Source: Balneolales bacterium ANBcel1 (lineage in GTDB: Bacteria; Bacteroidota; Rhodothermia; Balneolales; Natronogracilivirgulaceae). From it: a DNA stretch of 64,000 nucleotides. A program made the position numbers and the translations under genes. The notes under the pieces are model-generated. The model had not been told where the DNA came from. It saw only the letters and a list, made by a program, of their open reading frames with translations, and did not search any database. The DNA is taken from the NCBI GenBank assembly GCA_029688905.1, contig JARULB010000002.1, positions 186,001 to 250,000 of the forward strand, given 5' to 3'. This document shows positions 43,890 through 53,261 of the stretch, in pieces; the stretch's first letter is position 1; each line of letters starts with the position of its first letter.

Positions 43890-45512
43890 GTGGATATCAC
43901 CAAAGAAAGCTTTCGCAAGCTTCCGTTTTCCCCGCTGTTTCGTGATTTTGCTGATGGACATGAGGTCCTTGATCCGTTTCTTGCCGACCGGCACAGTTAT
44001 GAATCGCTGGTTCGGCGCATAAATGACTATTCGTTCTCCGGTGACCGCCGCGTTTCCGCGGAACAGGCACGACGCTTCAATCGCGGCTTTTCCCTCGATA
44101 CCTGCGCTTTGGAAAATATCGAAGCCCTCAGCGATGAGAATACCGTTACCATCACTACCGGTCAGCAGGTAAGCCTCTATGGCGGTCCGCTGTACACCGT
44201 ATTCAAAACCCTGACCGTCATTCATCTTGCCAAATCACTGAGCAGGGACACCGCAAAGCATGTCGTTCCGGTTTTCTGGTTAGCGGATGAAGATCACGAC
44301 TTCGAAGAGATCGCTTCGGTTTCGCTACCGGTTCAGGGGGAAGTCAAGCGCGCATCCCTGCCCTGCAAAGCCTGTGCCCGGCATGCTGCTGGAAATATCA
44401 CCGTTGAGGAATCCTCGTTTGCAAAATTCAGGAACGAGGTCATGGAATATCTGCCGCCAACAGATTTTCGGGACGAACTGTTTTCTCTTCTGGATGAATG
44501 CTATGTGCCGGGCCGTTCCCTGAAACAGGCATTCGGCGAACTGTTGATGCGGCTTTTCTCGCGTCACGGACTGATCCTCGCCGGCAGTAATGAACGCGAA
44601 GCGAAACGGATCACGCGCGATGCCATACGCATTGCCATAGAACGAGCCGACGATATCGTATCGGCTCTTGAGCATCAGTCTGCTGAGCTGGAGAGCCACT
44701 ACCACCGGCAGGCGCATATCTCCGACAGCCTGCTGTTCTGGCATGACGATGACCATGGCCGGGTAAGGCTTGTCCATGATAACGGAAGATGGTCACGTGA
44801 GCCGGGGATAGAGCTCGGAACGCAAGAGTTGCTGAATGAGCTCGAGACTCATCCGGAGCGTTTTTCTCCGAATGTATTTTTACGGCCGATCCTCCAGGAC
44901 CAATTGCTGCCCAACGCCGCTTATGTGGGCGGTCCCGCTGAAATCGCATACTATGCACAGATGAAGCCGCTGTACGATGTCTTTGACCGGAAAATGCCGT
45001 TTCTGATCGCCCGGCTTTCCGCCACAATCGTTGAGCCGCAAATAAGCCGATTCCTTTCAGATCTGCCCTACACTATTCCGGAATACTCCGGCCGGTTCGA
45101 GGAGCTCGAGCAGCACTATCTGAGGAAATATGGCGAACCTGATCTGGATACCCGGTTTGACCACTGGAAGGAGGAGGTTGAGCTGCTTTCTGAGAAAATG
45201 GTCGAAGAAACTGAAATTGCCGATCCCGGTCTGCGCAAACACGCACAGGCGATTACCAGAGAGTACACAAAGGCCATCGACAAACTCAGAAAAAAGAAGG
45301 TCCAGGCCGTCAGGCAGAAAGAGGAAGTCCGAATCAACCGGCTGAAGAAAGTTAAACTCGGACTTTTCCCGAATGACCGGCTGCAGGAGCGAGAGATATC
45401 CTTCATCTATTTCATGAATAAATACGGCCCGGATATTTGGGAGCAGCTGCTGACCCGATTGAATCAGGAACAGGCCGGGCTTTTTAACCGTCATCTATAT
45501 TTGGAGCTTTAG
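43890..45512 (+). CDS. bshC: Bacillithiol biosynthesis cysteine-adding enzyme
   Basis: 540 residues: adds cysteine to glucosaminyl-malate in the last step of bacillithiol synthesis. Conserved segments are TITTGQQVSLYGGPLYTVFK and VPVFWLADEDHDFEEIASV near the nucleotide-like site, QDQLLPNAAYVGGPAEIAYYAQ in the middle, and a long C-terminal coiled coil (about 440-500; rich in Lys, Arg and Glu). Starts with GTG. bshA and bshB are not in the window. The cyclo-ligase gene begins 10 bp later. Confidence 0.9.
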   Translation: MDITKESFRKLPFSPLFRDFADGHEVLDPFLADRHSYESLVRRINDYSFSGDRRVSAEQARRFNRGFSLDTCALENIEALSDENTVTITTGQQVSLYGGPLYTVFKTLTVIHLAKSLSRDTAKHVVPVFWLADEDHDFEEIASVSLPVQGEVKRASLPCKACARHAAGNITVEESSFAKFRNEVMEYLPPTDFRDELFSLLDECYVPGRSLKQAFGELLMRLFSRHGLILAGSNEREAKRITRDAIRIAIERADDIVSALEHQSAELESHYHRQAHISDSLLFWHDDDHGRVRLVHDNGRWSREPGIELGTQELLNELETHPERFSPNVFLRPILQDQLLPNAAYVGGPAEIAYYAQMKPLYDVFDRKMPFLIARLSATIVEPQISRFLSDLPYTIPEYSGRFEELEQHYLRKYGEPDLDTRFDHWKEEVELLSEKMVEETEIADPGLRKHAQAITREYTKAIDKLRKKKVQAVRQKEEVRINRLKKVKLGLFPNDRLQEREISFIYFMNKYGPDIWEQLLTRLNQEQAGLFNRHLYLEL

Positions 45513-45522
45513 GGTTTCCGGC

Positions 45523-46113
45523 ATGAAAACAGACCGGCAGATCATTCGCGATGATGCCGTCGGACGCCGCAAGAGTCTGCCGCCGGGCGAGTTGCACCGA
45601 CTCGGCGACGCCATTTCCCGTCAGGTTTTCAACACGACCTGGTTCAGGGAAGCCTCGGCTGTTCACTGTTTTTTTGGAGTCGTCGAAAAAGGGGAGGTTT
45701 CAACACGGAAGCTGCTCGAAGGGATTTTGTCGGAGGGAAAGACCCTGGTGATGCCGAGGATGGAGGGAGAAGAAGGGAGGATGGGGCATTATATTGTCCA
45801 GGATCTGAACCGGCTTGAAATAAACTCCCGCGGTATCCCCGAACCTGCCGATTGTCCGGCAGCCTCTGTACGCGATATCGACCTGGTGCTGGTGCCGGGC
45901 CTTGCCGCCGATCGTGCCGGTAACCGGATCGGATTCGGAAAAGGGTACTATGACCGTTTCCTCTCTCAGCAGGAGCTTACGGCATCATCCATACTGCTAC
46001 TGCCGGAAGTTTTTCTCGTGGAAACCGTTCCGGCGGAACCGCATGATGTTCCGGTGGATGCGATAGCCACTGACACGAGGTTGATCGACTGCCATGGTTA
46101 CAGAAACTTTTAA
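45523..46113 (+). CDS. 5-formyltetrahydrofolate cyclo-ligase
   Basis: 196 residues: ATP-dependent conversion of 5-formyl-THF to 5,10-methenyl-THF, recovering folate trapped in a storage form. LVLVPGLAADRAGNRIGFGK followed by GYYDRFL is the family signature; the N-terminal RRKSLPPGEL and HCFFGVVEKGEVST fit the ATP- and substrate-binding regions. Normal length. It links to thyA and folA functionally, though they lie 44 kb away. Confidence 0.9.
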   Translation: MKTDRQIIRDDAVGRRKSLPPGELHRLGDAISRQVFNTTWFREASAVHCFFGVVEKGEVSTRKLLEGILSEGKTLVMPRMEGEEGRMGHYIVQDLNRLEINSRGIPEPADCPAASVRDIDLVLVPGLAADRAGNRIGFGKGYYDRFLSQQELTASSILLLPEVFLVETVPAEPHDVPVDAIATDTRLIDCHGYRNF

Positions 46114-46168
46114 AAACAACTTCTCGTATGGTCCGGTAACTGTGAACCACTCAACAAGGTGAACCCAT

Positions 46169-46831
46169 ATGAAGGAGCAGAAGAAGACCCATAATAATCT
46201 GAGGAACAATCTGTACGACCACGAACTCAGTGATGAAGAGTATGAAGAGTTACGAACGGCCTATGAGTTCGAAAAGAGTGAACGGCAGAAACCGGATAAA
46301 GGTGCACGCATTGCCAAAATCGCAGGAACCATATTCCTGATACTGGGTATCCTGTTCCTAATCCAGCAGTTCTTTTTCTCCTTTGGTCCCGATTTTACCA
46401 GTCTCTTACGGTTCATCCCGACCGGAGGTACCATTATCATTTTAATTATCGGACTTGGATTGCTCGGCCGGATTCGAAGCAAAAAGCGGAGCCGTCGCAT
46501 GGACCCGACTCCGAACAATCAGCCCGGAGGGGATCGCTGGAACACCTCTACCACCGGGGATGCCGAAGAAACCACTGCCGGCAGACCATGTACATCGGCC
46601 GATTTTGATCCCTACGCGTTTCGGAACACCAAGCGCTGGTTTCGCTCCCGCAAAGAAAAAATGCTGTTTGGTGTTTGCGGAGAAATCGCCGAGAGACTTA
46701 ACATCGATCCGACCGTGATCCGCGCATTGTTTGTGATCGCATTTTTCAGTTATGGATTCAGTTTTGTTATCTATATTGCACTCGCAATTGCGCTGCCCAG
46801 GCGCCCGTTGCAAAAAACGTGGCAGATTTAG
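46169..46831 (+). CDS. PspC-domain membrane protein
   Basis: 220 residues. Two hydrophobic segments (about 48-72 and 85-102) follow an acidic N-terminus; after a polar linker the C-terminal PspC domain (about 158-215) reads KRWFRSRKEKMLFGVCGEIA and then ERLNIDPTVIRALFVIAFF with a final membrane helix. PspC domains take part in envelope-stress sensing in other bacteria. AAGGTG about 10 nt upstream may serve as ribosome-binding site. tmk follows 16 bp after the stop. Confidence 0.82.
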   Translation: MKEQKKTHNNLRNNLYDHELSDEEYEELRTAYEFEKSERQKPDKGARIAKIAGTIFLILGILFLIQQFFFSFGPDFTSLLRFIPTGGTIIILIIGLGLLGRIRSKKRSRRMDPTPNNQPGGDRWNTSTTGDAEETTAGRPCTSADFDPYAFRNTKRWFRSRKEKMLFGVCGEIAERLNIDPTVIRALFVIAFFSYGFSFVIYIALAIALPRRPLQKTWQI

Positions 46832-46847
46832 GAAAAAAGGAGATGAT

Positions 46848-47468
46848 GTGCTGATATCGCTGGAAGGTATAGACGGATGCGGTAAGACGACCCAGATACA
46901 GAAGATTGAGGCTTTCTACAAAAGCAGAGGCCGAGAGGTCCGGGTATTCAGAGAGCCGGGCGGAACCGGTCTGTCGGAACAGATCAGGGAGATACTGCTG
47001 AACAGCAAGGAGGATATCCATCCGCTGGCGGAAACACTGCTGTTTTCTGCGGCAAGGGCCCAGTTGGTGGCCCGGCAGGTTCGGCCGCTGCTGCAGGAGG
47101 GGACGATAGTGATCCTGGACCGGTTCTACGACTCCACCACTGCCTATCAGGGATTCGGAAGAGAAGCACTGCCCGTCGAGGATATTGAAAACATAAACCG
47201 GATAGCCACCGCCGGACTTCAGCCGGACATCACCTTCTACCTGAAAATCGATGAGGATATCGCATTGAAGCGCCGGTTGAAGTCCGGTGAAGAGGACCGG
47301 ATGGAACGGTCCGGCAATGCGTTTTTCAGCAGAGTCGCCAAAGGGTTTGACCACATCGCATCCAAAAACAAACGGGTCGCCACCATTGACGCATCCCGAA
47401 ATCCGGATGAAATCTTCAGTGACATCAGAAGCCACCTGCTGAAAGCCGATACCCGCTTCGGGCCCTGA
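46848..47468 (+). CDS. tmk: Thymidylate kinase
   Basis: 206 residues from GTG 46848, with AGGAG (46838-46842) 5 nt upstream, one of the clearest ribosome-binding sites in the window. An in-frame upstream extension runs through the PspC gene and is not plausible. Walker A GIDGCGKTTQ, FREPGGTGLSEQIR and the DRFYDSTTAYQGFGR dTMP-binding segment identify it. It phosphorylates dTMP, the product of ThyA, to dTDP. Confidence 0.95.
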   Translation: MLISLEGIDGCGKTTQIQKIEAFYKSRGREVRVFREPGGTGLSEQIREILLNSKEDIHPLAETLLFSAARAQLVARQVRPLLQEGTIVILDRFYDSTTAYQGFGREALPVEDIENINRIATAGLQPDITFYLKIDEDIALKRRLKSGEEDRMERSGNAFFSRVAKGFDHIASKNKRVATIDASRNPDEIFSDIRSHLLKADTRFGP

Positions 47469-47570
47469 TATCCATGGAAACCGTTGCAGCGGTTGCCATA
47501 TCGCGGATCATCGGTATCGCTTTTCCATTGAGCAAAAGCGCCTATCTGCCGATTTTATATTTTTTTTGGA

Positions 47571-47601
47571 TTGATGTAAACAAGAAAAATGCTTAAATTT
47601 G
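47571..47601 (+). promoter_or_regulatory. Promoter of the SRPBCC gene (TTG-N20-TAAATTTG)
   Basis: TTG (47571-47573), exactly 20 nt, TAAATTTG (47594-47601), an exact Bacteroidota -33/-7 match. Predicted start near 47607, leader about 95 nt. Confidence 0.65.
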
Positions 47602-47701
47602 GTCTATTGTGCACATCATGCAGCCACTGCTGGCACATTCATGGTGATACCAGCTACAAATCACACGAACCATTCAACGTTACGAAGTATAAAAGTACAT
47701 T

Positions 47702-48181
47702 ATGGCGCATCAAAGAATTGAAGTTGACCTGCCCCTCGCAAAAGTTTATGAATTGATGAGCTGTCCGACCGATTTTCCCAAATTCCTTTCGTCTATTTCG
47801 GAAGTGAATAAAATCAATTCGCAAACTTTTGAATACGCAACTGAAATTGGTGGAGAGGAGTTTCGTTGGACCACCAACATCATTGATGATCTGAGAAACA
47901 CCCGTTTTGCCTGGATCACCATCAATGGGAATCTCAATCAAACCGGAACGATCCGTTTTACCCCCCTGGACAACGGCACTCGTACCAGGGTTGATTTTAG
48001 TCTGGATTATCGGACATTTTTCGGAGAACCATCCGAGGATATGTCGGCTTTCATGGAGCAGCTTCCTGACACCCTGTCTACTGATCTGGAAAAGTTCAAG
48101 GAGCTTGCTGAAAGCGGAAGTTTCAAGGATGAAGAAGAAAAAGAAGCCGCTGCTGAGAAGAAGGAAGAAGTAACGGCCTGA
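47702..48181 (+). CDS. SRPBCC/START-like domain protein
   Basis: 159 residues. Residues 1-135 follow the polyketide-cyclase/COQ10-like SRPBCC pattern: RIEVDLPLAKVYELMSCPTD at the start, beta strands in the middle, and a long C-terminal helix starting DMSAFMEQLPDTLSTDLEKF. The fold forms a hydrophobic ligand cavity. The last 25 residues are almost all Lys, Glu and Ala. No exact role can be given. It has its own exact promoter and a strong terminator, so it is a single-gene transcript. Confidence 0.75.
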   Translation: MAHQRIEVDLPLAKVYELMSCPTDFPKFLSSISEVNKINSQTFEYATEIGGEEFRWTTNIIDDLRNTRFAWITINGNLNQTGTIRFTPLDNGTRTRVDFSLDYRTFFGEPSEDMSAFMEQLPDTLSTDLEKFKELAESGSFKDEEEKEAAAEKKEEVTA

Positions 48182-48207
48182 TCGTTGACATCCAATTTCC
48201 AAAAGAA

Positions 48208-48233
48208 GGGGCTGACGAGCCCCTTTTTTTTTT
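48208..48233 (+). terminator. Strong intrinsic terminator after the SRPBCC gene
   Basis: GGGGCT (48208-48213), loop GACG, AGCCCC (48218-48223), then ten T. It sits 27 bp after the stop and 24 bp before the aroE start. Confidence 0.9.
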
Positions 48234-48256
48234 GGATTTCATCCGCCTTCACGCAC

Positions 48257-49234
48257 ATGACTCTATCCGAATTCCTGGAATCCGGTATTTCAGAAACACC
48301 GTTTGCCGCTGTCATCGGTCACCCGGTGTCGCACAGCCTCTCCCCGGTCATACACAATGCAGCGCTTCGGGAACATGATATTCCGGCAGTGTATTACGCC
48401 ATCGATTGCCCGGAGTCACAGTGGCCGCGCCTGGGCGAGTTGTTAAGTCATGAGCAATGCAAGGGAATCAACGTTACATTGCCCCTGAAACGGGTTGTCA
48501 TGGACTATCTGGATGACTGTGACGAATCGGCAGAAGCGATCGGCGCGGTCAACACTGTAGTTCCGGACATGGGTATGGCGGCAAAACATCAAAATAGCCC
48601 TAAGAAACCCCTGAGCGCTCATGGTGATCCAGGCACCGAGAAGACCGACTTGAAAAAGAAATCGGCAGACAAGCGTACTCTTCGTGGCTATAACACGGAT
48701 GCCTACGGGTTCATCAAGCCGCTTGAAACGTATCCGGTCATTGACACGGCAACGGTACTGGGCTCCGGAGGCGCGTCCCTTGCAGTCCAATATGCGCTTG
48801 CAAGCTACGGCGTGAACACCGTATATCTGGCCAGCCGTAAACACAAACCGGGCCGGATTGGGAGAGGGCACTCGAAGGAGGCAGGACAAGGTTCACCCAT
48901 CATTCCGGTTTCTTATTCGGAGCTTGGCGATGCTGTGGCCGAATCGCGGCTGATTGTCAATACCACTCCGGTCGGCATGCATCCCGACACAAATGCGACA
49001 CCGTTCCCTCCGGAGATGGGTTCCTTGCTAAAGGGGAAAATCTGCTATGACATCATCTACAACCCGCTGGAAACCCGCTTCCTTGCCCTTGCAAAACAGA
49101 ATGGTGCCGAAACGATAGATGGCCTGGGTATGTTCGTGTTTCAGGCGGCCAGGGCATTCGAGCTGTGGTTCGACAAGCCGATGCCCACAGAACTGGCGCG
49201 CAGCCTGGTACTTGAGCATCTAAAAAAAACATAA
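48257..49234 (+). CDS. aroE: Shikimate dehydrogenase with insertions
   Basis: 325 residues from ATG 48257, longer than the usual 270 or so. It reduces 3-dehydroshikimate to shikimate with NADPH. Motifs: VIGHPVSHSLSP (19-30), NVTLPLK with catalytic K78, GAVNT (96-100), GYNTDAYGF with D148, GSGGAS (169-174), ASRK, and NTTPVGM. Two additions stand out: residues about 104-141, a polar Lys-rich insert between GAVNTVV and GYNTD, and about 22 residues after ASRKHKPG in the NADP-binding half. The start lies just after a terminator, and no clear promoter was seen in the 23-bp gap. Confidence 0.88.
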   Translation: MTLSEFLESGISETPFAAVIGHPVSHSLSPVIHNAALREHDIPAVYYAIDCPESQWPRLGELLSHEQCKGINVTLPLKRVVMDYLDDCDESAEAIGAVNTVVPDMGMAAKHQNSPKKPLSAHGDPGTEKTDLKKKSADKRTLRGYNTDAYGFIKPLETYPVIDTATVLGSGGASLAVQYALASYGVNTVYLASRKHKPGRIGRGHSKEAGQGSPIIPVSYSELGDAVAESRLIVNTTPVGMHPDTNATPFPPEMGSLLKGKICYDIIYNPLETRFLALAKQNGAETIDGLGMFVFQAARAFELWFDKPMPTELARSLVLEHLKKT

Positions 49235-49256
49235 CCACAGCAAATCCTGCAGGATT

Positions 49257-49985
49257 ATGTCGCTTATCTGGACAAAAAAACGGGGTGGGGTACACGCGGC
49301 ATTACTGTCGAAAGCCGAAGAGACGACAGGCGCCCGCATATCAACACTTGCCAACCTTGAAACGCGTTCGGAAGAGGTTCAGGCGCTGGAAGCCAACAGA
49401 ACTCTGCTTGCCGAACATCTGGAATGGCCTTCCCTGCGTTTGAGCATGGCCCGGCAAGTGCATGGCACGCATGTCGCATTCACCGACAAACCGGAAATCA
49501 TCGACAATACGGATGCGCTGGTAACCAACAGGGTTAACCTGGCAATAGGGGTACTGGTTGCAGACTGCGCCGCGGTGCTGATAGCGGATCCGGTCTACAG
49601 AATTGTTGCCGCCGTCCATGCAGGATGGCGTGGTGCCGCCGGAAATATCGTGGAGAAGGGGGTAGCGACCATGATCCGGGCGGGCGCCGAGCCGGATGTC
49701 ATGCAGGCCTATATCAGTCCGTGTATCTCCGTCGCCAATTTCGAGGTCGGCGAAGAAGTGGCTGAAAAATTCCCGCAACGGTTTGTGGATTACACGGGAG
49801 TGAAGCCCCACGTCGATCTCAAGGGGTTTCTCCGCCAGGAGCTAATGGACACCGGTATACCAGACGACCGGATCCAGGTCGACGGTCGCTGCACTTTGCA
49901 GGAAGCCGAAACATTGCACTCATACCGAAGAGACGGAAACGACAGCGGTCGCATGCTGGCCGTAATTGCATTGGGGGACTCCTGA
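49257..49985 (+). CDS. pgeF: Laccase-domain purine nucleoside phosphorylase (YfiH/PgeF family)
   Basis: 242 residues. Zinc-site residues are H69 (RQVHG), C104 (VADCAAVLI) and H121 (AAVHAGWRGAAG). Although once called polyphenol oxidases, family members act as purine nucleoside phosphorylase/adenosine deaminase, or on misincorporated peptidoglycan precursors in E. coli. Starts 22 bp after aroE. Confidence 0.85.
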   Translation: MSLIWTKKRGGVHAALLSKAEETTGARISTLANLETRSEEVQALEANRTLLAEHLEWPSLRLSMARQVHGTHVAFTDKPEIIDNTDALVTNRVNLAIGVLVADCAAVLIADPVYRIVAAVHAGWRGAAGNIVEKGVATMIRAGAEPDVMQAYISPCISVANFEVGEEVAEKFPQRFVDYTGVKPHVDLKGFLRQELMDTGIPDDRIQVDGRCTLQEAETLHSYRRDGNDSGRMLAVIALGDS

Positions 49986-50070
49986 TTTTATGCTATTTTA
50001 TTCCGCTCACTGACACGACTTTCAATCAGTGTTGCCCAATACTCAGAACAGACCCATTCACCCCGATTCA

Positions 50071-51219
50071 GTGAAAACGCAGCAGTTACTTATACTGGGA
50101 TCCACCGGATCCATCGGCAGACAGACTCTGGATATTGTCCGGTCCCATCCCGAGAGATTTTCGCTGTTCGGAGTGACGGCGAACTCAAACTGGAAGGAGC
50201 TTGCGGCACAAATCAACGAGTTTCAGCCTGCCTATGCGGTGATATCTGATGAAAGCTGTGCCAAAAACCTGGATGCAGCCATAAATCACCGGAACACGGT
50301 GATTTTAACCGGAAATGATGCACTTGAGGCACTCATTCGGGAAGAAGCCGTGGATACCATCGTCAACAGCCTGGTGGGTTTCTCGGGGTTTGCTCCAACA
50401 CTTACTGCGCTGGAACACGGAAAAAAAGTGGCGCTGGCCAACAAGGAGTCGCTTGTGGTTGGCGGCGAGCTACTGTCCCCATTTTTGGACGGATCGTTTG
50501 ACAGGCTCATCCCCATAGACTCAGAACACAGCGCCATTTTACAGTGCCTCGCCGGTGAGTCTGCCGACAGTATCCACAAACTGATTATTACAGCCAGCGG
50601 CGGACCCTTTCGCACCTGGTCCGCTGAAAAAGTGGCAAACGCCAACGTCAGGGACGCACTAATGCATCCCAACTGGGATATGGGATCGAAAATAACCATC
50701 GATTCCGCAACCATGATGAATAAGGGGCTTGAAGTTATTGAAGCCCATTGGCTTTTTAATCTTCCGCTATCAAAAATTGAAGCGGTTGTGCATCCCCAGA
50801 GTATCATTCATTCGATGGTTGTGTTTCGTGACGGTTCGATCAAGTCGCAGATGGGGTTGCCAGATATGCGCCTTCCCATCCAGTATGCGTTGTCGCACCC
50901 TGACCGCTGGCCGCTCGAATCCGAACAGATTGACTGGGCGGAACCACAGGAATTGACCTTTGAGCCGGTTGACCATAACAAATTCCCCTGCTATGATCTC
51001 GCACTTGAGGCTCTCAGGCAGGGGGGATACGCTCCAGCCGTACTGAATGCCTCCAACGAGGTTGCTGTCGAACGATTTCTGAAGGAAGAAATTTCATATA
51101 TTCACATCTCTGAAATTGTGGCCAGCAGTTTGTCTCATATTACAAGTTCAGATTCGTTATCATTGCCGGTGCTCCTTGAAGTCGATCGTGAAGCCCGGAA
51201 ATTTGCACGGTCCATCTGA
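50071..51219 (+). CDS. dxr: 1-deoxy-D-xylulose-5-phosphate reductoisomerase
   Basis: 382 residues from GTG 50071, giving (M)KTQQLLILGSTGSIG, the normal N-terminus; a GTG at 50029 would add 14 residues. Second step of the MEP isoprenoid pathway, using NADPH and a divalent metal. Motifs: GSTGSIGRQTL (NADPH), ANKESLVVGGELL, PIDSEHSAI (metal Asp and Glu), ASGGPFRTW, NWDMGSKITIDSATMMNKGLE in two parts. Followed 17 bp later by rseP, a common pairing in bacteria. Confidence 0.94.
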   Translation: MKTQQLLILGSTGSIGRQTLDIVRSHPERFSLFGVTANSNWKELAAQINEFQPAYAVISDESCAKNLDAAINHRNTVILTGNDALEALIREEAVDTIVNSLVGFSGFAPTLTALEHGKKVALANKESLVVGGELLSPFLDGSFDRLIPIDSEHSAILQCLAGESADSIHKLIITASGGPFRTWSAEKVANANVRDALMHPNWDMGSKITIDSATMMNKGLEVIEAHWLFNLPLSKIEAVVHPQSIIHSMVVFRDGSIKSQMGLPDMRLPIQYALSHPDRWPLESEQIDWAEPQELTFEPVDHNKFPCYDLALEALRQGGYAPAVLNASNEVAVERFLKEEISYIHISEIVASSLSHITSSDSLSLPVLLEVDREARKFARSI

Positions 51220-51236
51220 CCAACTCACTCATTTTT

Positions 51237-52589
51237 ATGGAAGTAATCTTCAGCATATTGCAGACCGTCGTGATTTTTATTGCGGCCATTTTTATCCTTG
51301 TACTGGTCCATGAGCTGGGCCATTTCCTTGCAGCCAAGCTGTTTGGCATGAGAGTGGAACGCTTTTCCATCGGCTTTCCCCCGCGTTTGTTCGGCATCCG
51401 GAAAGGCCATACCGATTATTGTATTTCTGCTCTTCCGCTGGGCGGATACGTGAAAATTTCCGGCATGGTGGATGAAAGTATGGACGACAGCTTTGCCGCC
51501 TCCGAGCCGAAACCGTATGAATACCGCAGCAAACCTGTCTGGCAGAGAATGATCGTAATATCAGCGGGGGTCATTTTTAACATGATTCTGGCCTATGTCA
51601 TTTTCACAGTCATCACATTTTCCTACGGAGTCAATCAGATCCCTGCCGAAAATATCCACGGGATGTACATTCCCGAAAGTTCCACCGCCGCCGAAGTGGG
51701 GTTTGAGACCGGCGACCGGCTGGTAGCTGTAAATGAGAAGGAAATCGACTATGTTCGTCGCGGACAATTTTTTTCCATGAGTGACCTCACCAGCATGCCG
51801 CTGAGTTTTACTGTGGAGCGCGACGGCGAGCGGGTAACCATCCACCCTCCATCCGATTTTCTGGATTATCTTGCCCGTAACCCGGAGTTCCTGGAACTGC
51901 AAAACGCCCTTCCCAGCAAAGTGGGAGCCGTTGCTGACGGCACTCCCGCCGAAGAGGCCGGCCTCATGGAAGGAGACAAGATCGTCGCCATCGATGGGGA
52001 AGAGGTAGGTTACTGGGTCCAGATGGTAAACATGATACAATCCGGTGGCGACCAGATGCAGTTTACCATCGAACGTGACGGGGAACGCCGGGAGATAGAT
52101 ATCCGTCCCGACCCCGACCGCAGAATAATCGGGATCACCATCGTCGATCCGCAGGAGTATTTCGGATTCGAGACCGTCAGCTTCGGCTTTTTCGGCTCCA
52201 TCAGAGAGGGGGTTAACCAGGCCCACGACACCCTTTTCGGGATCATCAACGGTTTTCGGCAACTGCTCACCGGCACGATCTCTGTCAGGGAAAACCTCGG
52301 CGGACCCGTAGCCATTGCCTCTGTAACGGCCGAAGTTACCGAGCGGGGAGGAGCACTCGGCTTCTGGAATTTCACCGCCTTCCTGAGCATTACACTTGCT
52401 TTAATGAACATTCTCCCGATCCCCATGCTGGACGGCGGCCACCTCATGTTCCTGATCTACGAAGCGGTTACCCGGCGGGAACCTTCCATGAAGGTTAAAA
52501 TGGCTCTTCAGCAAATCGGTTTCATTCTCCTTATCGGACTGATGATTTTTGTCACTTTCAACGATATCCTTCGACACGTAGTCAATTAA
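51237..52589 (+). CDS. rseP: RIP site-2 zinc metalloprotease
   Basis: 450 residues, integral membrane. First helix carries the zinc motif H25-E26-x2-H29 (HELGH); the last part has LPIPMLDGGHL with the third ligand Asp. Two PDZ domains lie in between (about 120-190 and 215-290; the second contains DGTPAEEAGLMEGDKIVAIDG in part). Cuts membrane-bound substrates such as anti-sigma factors in other bacteria. It sits between dxr and lipid-synthesis genes. Confidence 0.93.
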   Translation: MEVIFSILQTVVIFIAAIFILVLVHELGHFLAAKLFGMRVERFSIGFPPRLFGIRKGHTDYCISALPLGGYVKISGMVDESMDDSFAASEPKPYEYRSKPVWQRMIVISAGVIFNMILAYVIFTVITFSYGVNQIPAENIHGMYIPESSTAAEVGFETGDRLVAVNEKEIDYVRRGQFFSMSDLTSMPLSFTVERDGERVTIHPPSDFLDYLARNPEFLELQNALPSKVGAVADGTPAEEAGLMEGDKIVAIDGEEVGYWVQMVNMIQSGGDQMQFTIERDGERREIDIRPDPDRRIIGITIVDPQEYFGFETVSFGFFGSIREGVNQAHDTLFGIINGFRQLLTGTISVRENLGGPVAIASVTAEVTERGGALGFWNFTAFLSITLALMNILPIPMLDGGHLMFLIYEAVTRREPSMKVKMALQQIGFILLIGLMIFVTFNDILRHVVN

Positions 52590-52592
52590 ACC

Positions 52593-53237
52593 ATGAGAAT
52601 CGCCAAGGATGGTGTCCCTGTTATTGTAGCCGTACTGTTTCTGGCCCTGGTAGCCGTTTTAATTGGATGGATTCTCAATAATACCGTTTCCTACCTGCTC
52701 TACCTTGTCGCTGTTTCCATGAGCGGTTTTACGCTCTTTTTTTTCCGCGACCCCGAGCGCAGCATTCCCGAAGGCGACCTGTTGCTGGCACCGGCCGACG
52801 GCAAGGTGATCAGCATTGAACCGGTTCGGGAGGAGACCTATTTGCAGGGTACTGCGGTACAAATAACCATCTTTCTATCCCTTGCGGATGTGCATGTCAA
52901 CCGCTATCCCGTGTCAGGGACAGTGGAGCACGTTTCCTATCACCCCGGAAAATACCTGGTTGCCTGGCATCCCAAAGCGTCCGAACTTAACGAGCGGGCC
53001 GAATTCGGTATAAAACATGCATCCGGCACCCGGTTTTTCTACCGGCAGATAACCGGATTCATCGCTCGCCGAATCGTGTTCTACACACGGGAAGGGGATG
53101 AGGTGAAGGCCGGCGACCGATTCGGCATCATGAAGTTTGGCTCACGAATGGATATATTGGTTCCCGAAGACATGGCCATTCAAATTCAGAAAGGCGACAA
53201 GGTAACGGCCGGTGAGACTGTCATAGCCCGGCTTTAG
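52593..53237 (+). CDS. psd: Phosphatidylserine decarboxylase (short type)
   Basis: 214 residues: two N-terminal membrane segments (about 7-27 and 31-51), then the short-type PSD domain with LLAPADGKV, FLSLADVHVNRYPVSG and the self-cleavage site KFGSRMDI. Cleavage between G183 and S184 would create the pyruvoyl group. Produces phosphatidylethanolamine from phosphatidylserine. Starts 3 bp after rseP, and the next gene makes its substrate. Confidence 0.93.
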   Translation: MRIAKDGVPVIVAVLFLALVAVLIGWILNNTVSYLLYLVAVSMSGFTLFFFRDPERSIPEGDLLLAPADGKVISIEPVREETYLQGTAVQITIFLSLADVHVNRYPVSGTVEHVSYHPGKYLVAWHPKASELNERAEFGIKHASGTRFFYRQITGFIARRIVFYTREGDEVKAGDRFGIMKFGSRMDILVPEDMAIQIQKGDKVTAGETVIARL

Positions 53238-53261
53238 CGAACTGCGATGAGTTACTGAGGA

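Noticed and set aside
46752-46847. In-frame N-terminal extension of thymidylate kinase
   Set aside because: It lies within the PspC gene; GTG 46848 has a clear AGGAG and the correct family start.
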